A stretch of DNA of 64,000 bases from Narthecium ossifragum (Eukaryota; Streptophyta; Magnoliopsida; Dioscoreales; Nartheciaceae), in the NCBI GenBank assembly GCA_963920575.1, contig OY986966.1, forward strand, positions 10,332,048-10,396,047, given 5' to 3'. Below the pieces are notes generated by a model that did no database searches, had not been told where the DNA came from, and worked only from the letters and a program-made list of their open reading frames with translations. The translations under genes were made by a program, and so were the position numbers. This document shows positions 57,794 through 64,000 of the stretch, piece by piece; the stretch's first letter is position 1; every line of letters starts with the position of its first letter.

Positions 57794-60203
57794 TGTCGCG
57801 CCCCGACCCGCGAAAGCCCAACCGGGCCAGGCGACGCGAACCGGAACCTACAAAACGCGGAAAACAAAGCTGGCGAGGGTTCCCTCTAACCTATTGGTCT
57901 CCCTAGCAATTCATCAGAAACCCCCAATTAAATCAATATTAATTAGCAAAACCTCGAACCTCAGATTAAAAACTCAAGTGATAATGTACAAAACCTCGGA
58001 GAGGGGAAGATCCAAAATACAACATACTCCCGTAGGAGACTAACTAACATAAGGATAAAAGCAGTAAATATCGCCACCTCTCAAAAGCCACCAGGCGTCG
58101 CCGCACCGCCGTCCAACTGCCCGGTAGGGGCCACAGAAGAGGAACTGACGCCTGCACCTGCAAAACGCAGCCTGGGTAGGTGTGAGCACTAAGCTCAGTA
58201 GGGATCTACACTACGACACACATAAGGAAGAGGGAAACGCAACAGTGTCGCCCTCAAGCCAGACTCGAGTGAGCTACAATGGTCCCATTACCATTCACCG
58301 GTGATCTCTAGGCATATCCAACCATGGTCACCCCAACGGACTGGGCCCATCCTGGATACACCTAGTGTCGCAGGGTTCCAGCTGTGGTCACCCATCACTC
58401 ACTGGGCCCACACTGATGCCCCTGTTGGCAGGAATGGACACTGCCCAAAGAATCAGACCCACCACCGGTGGCATCCTCAACACCTGACTTGAGGCTGACA
58501 CGACCTCTAATCATCATCAAGCAACAGGTGCACCAGTCCTCTAGGCCTATCATCGAATCGACTGGCACTACAATTCAAACCGGGTCCAAACCACCCAACC
58601 TCGGTCCTAGGGCTAAGTCCGAGCTTCCAGCCTCGGGACGGCGACCCAAAGATCACCCACGCCCTAACCAATGCAACTAATGCACAAACCAACAATGCAT
58701 GCTATGACATACACAGATAATAGGAAAGGCATGCAGCAGTATGTCAAGCATCATATAAGTCTACTAGATCGCTACAACGGTACCACCAACCGCTGCCAGC
58801 CGATCCGCAGCGGGTCCCGGCATTACGACGGTACCGCGACCGTCAACCGCGGACTCCTGCAACGGGAAGCAACCCCGAAAACCGTTGATGAACAGTACAC
58901 AATATAATATTATATTCTGAAATATAATATTATATTCAAACACCCAAAACCACTACTTAGGGCTAATTGATCCCGTCGATCCGACGTCCAAACAACGTCG
59001 GATTCACGATTCAACTTAGCCACTAGTAGGTGTATAAACCAGGATCATCGTATCCAAAAATCATAATCATCCAACGGTTGGATTGACGGGAAAACGCTAA
59101 TCAAAATTGTTAATCAAACTAACTTATCCATTAATTGCTGCAACGCAGCCCTCCAGCAAACAATTCATAAACAATCGTACATTAATCAGAAACATACGAA
59201 ACAAGATGGAATGGAAAGCTAGCGAGTAGAGCTACAACTCTTATGTTTATCAAAAGCCAAGATCATGTACTCGCCAGCCGAAAAACTCGCCGCAAGCCGG
59301 CTGTTTCTCAAGAACAGCAGAAAACCAGAAATCCGAGACTAATCTTACATAAAACCTACTCAAATCTCAACTGATTAATATGAAACTCAAATCAGTTATT
59401 CTGCAAGGCATAAGGAATCCAACAAAGTAAGGATCAACAAGATCCAACGGCTAGATCTCAAGAAAACCCGAAATAAACACAGTAGGTATAACCCTACCTA
59501 GCCGCGCTTTCCTCGGCTGATTCCCCGCGATTTGATCACCAACAAGCCTCCAAACCACTTCAGGGATCTTCCTCTCGTTGTCACGAATCCAACGAGCCTT
59601 AGAACGCCGAAAAAGATGGCCGGAGGAGGGAGAACGGAGGAGATGAAGCTCGCCGGCGGTAAAGGGAAGAAAACAGAGCACCGCGGGAAAGAGAGAAGGA
59701 AGGAAGAAGAAGAGAAGAGAAGGGAAGGAAAGAAAAGGAAGGAAAAGCCTGGGGAAGCCGGGAAAATGGGGGAAAAGCTGGGAGAGGGGAGGGGAAGTCT
59801 TCCCTCTCTGATAGGGGAGAGCGACGGCCGACGGCCGTCCTCGCGAAAGAGAAAGAAAGCACCGACTCGAGCATGATCGATCTCCAAGGCATGTGAGATC
59901 GATCTCCTTTGCAATCCAAATCGATCTCCTTGAAATCCAGATCGATCTCCTTTGCAATCCAGATCGATCTCCCTAGCCATCCAGATCGATCTCCTTTACT
60001 CAGAAAGGCAAACTTGGGCTAAAACACAAGCCCAAGCTCAGATCTTCCGATCTCGGGTTCACCTAGCCATTCTAAACAAACACGAACACAGACAAGGCCA
60101 GTGTGTGCACACGCGGGTGTGAAACAAACCAACAAGGTGCAATTTACCAAATTGCCCTTGCGGTCTACAACGAGCCACAGGGGTAGAGGGGATGGTCCTC
60201 ACA
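57794..60203 (-). mobile_element. Solo LTR of the TGTGAG family (copy G), TSD CTAAC
   Basis: Starts TGTCGCGCCCCGACCCGCGA and ends GATGGTCCTCACA, flanked by CTAAC at 57789-57793 and 60204-60208. Length is 2,410 bases. It has the usual blocks (ACCTGCAAAACGCAG, GTAGGTGTGAGCACTAAG, GGCGACCCAAAGATCACCC). Its palindromes are GAGATCGATCTC (59877-59990). No coding region; the open frames around 59450-59980 are low-complexity leader sequence. Confidence 0.95.
59877..59990. repeat. Array of GAGATCGATCTC palindromes in copy G
   Basis: Six copies with 18-25 base spacing (59877, 59898, 59919, 59940, 59961, 59984), separated by CTTTGCAATCCA-type units. Each core is AGATCGATCT. Confidence 0.85.
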
Positions 60204-61005
60204 CTAACCTTCTCCTTTTTCTCTCTGATTTTTCTCCCAAAAGATGAGCAATTCGGATGGAATAATCCTATTTATAGAAGAACTCCCGAAATTAGGGTTT
60301 TGGCTAAGTTGGACTTCTATTACAACTCGGATTTCCTGGATTAATTCCTGGCAGTCTATTCCGGGCGCAACTGGACCAAATAAAGCTGGATTTTGAAAAC
60401 AAGTCCAACATGAAAGATGTAGATTAGGAAGCCTTCTATCATATCCCAAAGATTTTATAATATTCTGATTTATCTGGAATATTTGAAGAATATTCTCCTG
60501 AATGTCGATGGACCAGTTTTCTAGCATATGTTTATCTTCATAGTCTTCCAAACTGGTATCAATCTGTCAGGAATCTCGTAAAGTGTCCAACATGAAAGTT
60601 GTTCTTCTTGATGGCTTCTAGAAATTCTCCAAATTTCAGGAATTTAAGATTTATCTGGAGATTTTGGCAAATTCTTTTCAAACTGACAGCGAAGAGGCGT
60701 AATTTCAACATATTAGTCTTTTTCTGTATTTTCTAAGTTGAATCTTCGTTAAACCTGAAATCAACTAACAAACTATCAAATACAAACACTCTCGGGCTAA
60801 CAAAGGTAAATTAAGGGGTTTAATCATAAATATTTAGTGACTCATCAGTCACCTAACTGGGAAGGGCCATATATCGTGGATCAAGCTAGGCCCAACGGGG
60901 CATATCGATTGAGATAATTGGATGGGGAATTACATGATGACCCAATAAATGGCAGATACTTAAAACCATATGTTCCAACCGTGTTGGAACAAATTGATTT
61001 CTTGT

Positions 61006-61054
61006 AAGTCATCATGCCACGAATGTAGATATATACATAGAAGTGCAGTCTTTA

Positions 61055-61085
<31 letters not shown>

Positions 61086-61222
61086 GGGGAGGGAGAACAC
61101 CATCATACGAAAAGACTGGTAGAAAAGATGTATATATTCAAATGCCACCTATCACGAAAAGGGAGTTGATTACTTCAAAATCTACCAAGTGGCACCAGCC
61201 AAAAAGAAAAGATGCGTGGTAA
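61006..61222. other. Tat 3' internal region with A-tract
   Basis: No gene. A run of 18 A with a following AAAAGAAAAG stretch lies at 61053-61085. Confidence 0.5.
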
Positions 61223-61858
61223 GAACTATTAATGCAGGGAGGACATACGTTGAGAAATGGCTGCCACACAATCTCTACAGTGGCGCCAGGCCAATTGGTT
61301 GGCCTTTTTTTGCTCCCGAGCCTCCTCCCAATGAGTATTAACATCAGCGGTTTAAAAAGCACGGAACTTGTCCATATCACAAGGAGATGCGTCGATCAGC
61401 TCATCCATCTCTTTCTTGCAAGCTGCTTGAGCATATTCATGCTCTTCAATCTTCTCCTTGATCTTTCGGAGTTGCACACACAATTCCACCATGGCCTGAT
61501 CGTGGCCAATTATCTCGTTGCTTAGGATACGAAGCCGTTCAACATTTTTGTCTATCCTTCTTTTGAGGTGATCTCTTTCACTGCATCCTTGGCCACTCGC
61601 GGCCATGTCCTCCCGCGCTAACTTACCTTGTCGGGTGAAGAACTCAATCTAGTCCTTGAGGTCCATGACTATTATGAGCTCATCAGAAGATACCACAGAC
61701 GCAGTTCCTCGAGCCCGGTGAAATACGTTTAACGCACTCTCAAAATTAAAAGTATTCTTTTCGAAAAGGGCTTCTTGAGGATCTGCCTCAAAGACTTCAA
61801 TGCAAAGGGGGATGGGGTGCTTGATATCTGACTTGGGGGGGGACCAGGTATGTTACGG
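61223..61858 (-). pseudogene. Antisense ORF in the 3' internal region of the Tat element
   Basis: On the strand opposite to pol, one frame is readable for about 200 codons with only two stops. HPIPLCIEVFEADPQEALFE, then ARGTASVVSSDELIIVMDLK and a TAG at about 61650 are followed by IEFFTRQGKLAREDMAASGQ. The frame then enters a coiled coil (RRIDKNVERLRILSNEIIGH; ELCVQLRKIKEKIEEHEYAQ) and KEMDELIDASPCDMDKFRAF. A TAA at about 61355 comes next, followed by TADVNTHWEEARE and the end at 61223. Antisense genes of this kind are known from Tat-lineage elements such as maize Grande. I do not recognise this family. The N-terminus is unclear near the C-run at 61835-61845. Confidence 0.6.
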
Positions 61859-62116
61859 TCAGTTTTCGACCGATTAACCCAACAGAACTGCACCATTGAC
61901 ATGGTCCTTAAGAACAAGGATGCTTTCAAGGAGGAGGGAATGTTACGGTCGGTTACCAACCGACTGACCCAACAGGACAGTACCATCAACCGACTGGAGA
62001 ATATTCATCAAATATTCTTTGATACTGAAAATGATCCGAAAGATTGGAAGAAGATAGAGAACTCGTTGAGCTACAACCTTTCTATTGGAAACTTTCCCAA
62101 ATTCTCGATAGATTGA
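61850..62116 (+). pseudogene. Open frame built from a 90-bp duplication
   Basis: MLRSVFDRLTQQNCTIDMVL (61850) and MLRSVTNRLTQQDSTINRLE (61940) are the two copies of a 30-residue unit. After them come HQIFFDTENDPKDWKKIENS and the stop at 62116. It may be a fragment of a Tat coding region or of its leader; function is unknown. Confidence 0.4.
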
Positions 62117-62236
62117 GTGCAAAAGTCGACACAACCCGGATCTGGACTGGGTCCAGAAAAATCCGACCCAAGCTACCTTGAGCGGCCTCCTTGAAGCGCC
62201 GGCCCCATGTGGACCCCTCTTGAGCCAGCAAACTAA

Positions 62237-63526
62237 TGATGAGTCATTAAATATTCATAATTCAACTACTTAATTTATCTTTGTTAGTTTGAGAGTTTTT
62301 GTATTTGATAGTTTGTTAGTTGATTTCATATTTAATAAAGATTCAAGATAGAAACTACATAAAAAGATTAATATGCTGAAAATACGCTACTTCACCGTCA
62401 GTTTGAAAAGAATACATCAAACTTTCTAGAAAATTCATAAATTCTTGAAATTGGGTGGACTCCTAGAAGACATTGAGATGAACAACTTTCATGTTAGAAG
62501 TTTTACCAATTTTACAGAGGTTCAAGAATTATCAAGATGAAGTTGGCTGAAAAAACAAGTCTTGACAATCAATTGCCTAGACGAACGATCAATCGGTGAA
62601 TAGTAACGATCAATCGGTCATACGGATGATCAATCAGTCGGACGGAAACCTAAGTTCAGAAAGATTAGAGATTAAGTTCTACTTGAAGTGCAATTAATTT
62701 GGCCGAGTTTCTCCCTAAAAAAGGAGGATTTCTGGCTGAAAATAAGGAGGAATCATAGATAGGAAAGAGAGAATTAGGGTTTCTGAATATGGTGGAGCCA
62801 AGGTTATGGCTTTCATCCCCAAGATGAGTAGCTAATTCTTCTATTTAAGGATCTCATGAAGATTTACGATAACTTCTCTGTATTATTCTAATTTGAATCT
62901 TGTATTCCTTTTCTAGACATGATCTTATGTATTTGATTTTAATGATAATAGAGTTGAAGGAATAAAGTTCCCTTGATGAACTTTTAGGCCTACATGATTT
63001 CTGTGATTGATTGTAGAGATCCATAAGATGATTTTAATGTGGTTTGTGAATACCCAATGAGATACTTTGTACTTAGTGATGATAGGTTGTGCTTAGGTTA
63101 TCCCAAAAACAAGCTATGCTAATCGAAGATAAAGTATATCTTTGGAAAACACTAACCTTCTTTTAGGGATTCATGTAAGCTTAAGAAGTTATGAATCTAT
63201 ACTCTCTAGATAAGAAAACAAGAGGATAACTAGAGAATACAGGAAATGAAACTAAAGTGGATTGAGTAATCCCTAGGTTTTTCTTTCATTGATTTATTTT
63301 AATCTTTTTATATTGTTTTCTTAATTAGTTTTAATTAATCAGTTTCCAAAATCCAATAAACCCTTCATTGGCTTAAGATTAGAGTTTTGAGATTTAATTT
63401 AGCCTTTATTGTTTAAATAAAAAGTTTTCTTGTGGACCGACCCCGGACTTCATCATTATTCTACCCTATTAGTTTACTGTTTGAATAAGGGTATATATAT
63501 TTCTAAATTGTGGATTGCATATGATT
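62237..63526 (+). mobile_element. LTR of the W family (copy W2)
   Basis: Starts TGATGAGTCATTAAATATTC, the + strand version of the end of W1. It contains the shared GGTTTTTCTT, ATGGATCTCTACAATCAATC-type blocks in inverse order to W1 and GTGGACCGACCCCGGACTTC at 63433. The right edge (about 63526) is uncertain and no target duplication was found, so it may be truncated. Palindromes of the CGATCAATCGGT kind lie at 62580-62645. Confidence 0.65.
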
Positions 63527-63627
63527 TAATTTGTCCTTTTCTACTTTCCTACTTTGCTTTTCTAGTTTAGATATTCATATTGTAGTAGGATTCTTGCTTT
63601 AGGAAGTTTGCTTGCACAGGAAGTAAC

Positions 63628-64000
63628 TGAAAGTCTAAGTGGAGGGTGAATTGGACCTTTTTCGATAAATCGATAAATGAAAAACCTAGATATGAGGAGT
63701 CTTAAATTCTTGAATACTTGTAAATCAAATGAAAAGAAAATTAAAAAGAAAATAAAGGATGAGAGAAGAGTTAGAGAGAGTGCGTCGAGTTTATAGTGGT
63801 TCGACCCAACTCTTGGTCTACGTCCACTTCACTCAAGGTTCTTCTTGAGGTTCCACTAGTTACAAGAACTCTCACAATATTTTTCACCAAGCTTCAAGTG
63901 CTTGACAACCTTACAACCATCTCCCAAGAGCTCTTGGGGATCTTCCAAGTCTCTTTTAGATTCTCTCAAAGTCTACTCCATAACTTGAAGTAGTTTTACA
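63628..64000. mobile_element. Beginning of a second SIRE-type LTR, cut by window end
   Basis: TGAAAGTCTAAGTGGAGGGT matches the start of the LTRs at 40680 and 49235 (TGAAGGTCCAAGAGGGGG). It continues with the conserved TTATAGTGGTTCGACCCAAC, TCTTGGTCTACGTCCACTT and CTTGAGGTTCCAC blocks. By analogy it is the inner or outer edge of a - strand copy. The rest lies beyond the window. Confidence 0.8.

Larger units (their letters stand above)
56984..60847 (-). mobile_element. Solo LTR (copy W1), TSD GTCAC, itself interrupted
   Basis: Starts TGATGTGTTGCGAACATG and ends AGTGACTCATCA, flanked by GTCAC at 56979-56983 and 60848-60852. Without the nested LTR (57794-60203 plus TSD) it is about 1.45 kb. The same family is seen on the + strand at 62237. 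No coding region. Confidence 0.9.
56770..61005 (+). pseudogene. Tat integrase tail, split by a solo LTR
   Basis: MTKIYNKKVVEKDFQVGEMV with VWKTILPIVKDPKYGKWS (56872-56980) continues after the LTR as PNWEGPYIVDQARPNGAYRL (60853-60912), one stop, then LDGELHDDPINGRYLKPYVP to the end IDFL at 61005. The joined frame is exact when one GTCAC copy is counted. The zinc finger and catalytic core that should precede it are deleted between 56769 and about 56865. Confidence 0.8.
62130..64000 (+). mobile_element. Start of the Tat 3' LTR, split by two later LTRs
   Basis: CTGGACTGGGTCCAGAAAAA at about 62147, then CCGACCCAAGC and CCTTGAAGCGCCGGCCCCA, equals the 5' LTR start (34131-34157 plus 51721). After the LTR 62237-63526 it resumes as TACTTTGCTTTTCTAGTTTA and CTTTAGGAAGTTTGCTTGC (to 63627), as at 51820-51880. 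A SIRE-type LTR then interrupts it. Its end lies outside the window. Confidence 0.65.

Noticed and set aside
59451..59980. Overlapping 106-168 codon frames on the - strand in copy G
   Set aside because: Pyrimidine-rich leader of a solo LTR. Three overlapping frames are open at once, as expected from skewed composition.

Overview
The window is nuclear DNA of a flowering plant. It carries Athila-, Tat- and SIRE-type LTR retrotransposons, Mutator-like elements, a FAR1-related gene, MITEs and a piece of plastid tRNA. The species cannot be named from this sequence. I find no intact host gene; almost every base that can be assigned belongs to a transposable element (TE), usually nested inside another.

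Layout. About 550-8160 holds an Athila-type Ty3/gypsy relic on the + strand: 5' LTR, tRNA-Asp-type primer site, broken gag, an LTR fragment sitting where most of pol should be, a broken integrase, an internal promoter-like block and a decayed post-pol ORF. 8160-10540 holds a truncated plastid trnL-CAA, a GA microsatellite, a hAT-like element and a MITE. 10544-12609 is a decayed MuDR-like transposase, cut by an LTR (12610-17507) that itself contains a solo LTR (13931-16041). 17508-18364 is another LTR remnant, which cuts a FAR1-related pseudogene on the - strand (18365-19563). That pseudogene holds a Tourist-like MITE, and a Pack-MULE with a perfect 9-bp target duplication lies just upstream of its start. 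21998-23581 and 24080-25673 are two solo LTRs of one family in opposite orientations. 26219-30434 holds three DNA transposons, one with a captured F-box/kelch fragment. 28600-31981 is a Tat-type gag relic.

From 31982 the sequence is mostly LTRs of one family with TGTGAGGNCC...GGGGTGTGACA ends, mostly on the - strand. Two sit in tandem (34158-37076 and 37082-51715) with the 5-mer AGCCA on each side and between them. The second hosts a solo LTR (37559-40157) and a nearly complete SIRE-type Ty1/copia element (40680-50341, - strand, TSD CAAGG) with gag, PR, IN, RT/RNase H and a third env-position ORF. All this lies in the 5' LTR of a Tat element whose RT, RNase H, archaeal-type RNase H, integrase tail and antisense 3' ORF occupy 54460-61860. 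That element is in turn split by a solo LTR (56984-60847) holding another solo LTR (57794-60203). The right edge holds the start of its 3' LTR, one more LTR insertion, and the beginning of a second SIRE-type LTR.

The most unusual signal is shared by otherwise unrelated families: short arrays of perfect palindromes centred on ATCGAT, CGATCG or GTCGAC, often just upstream of a TATA box. The arms change but stay self-complementary. In both the Athila and the SIRE element the array plus TATA unit occurs a second time, internally, between pol and the last ORF, as if it were a portable promoter for that ORF. Coding relics decay largely through C-to-T or G-to-A nonsense changes, as expected of methylated, silenced DNA. 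All family names come from motif recognition by eye, without database searches.
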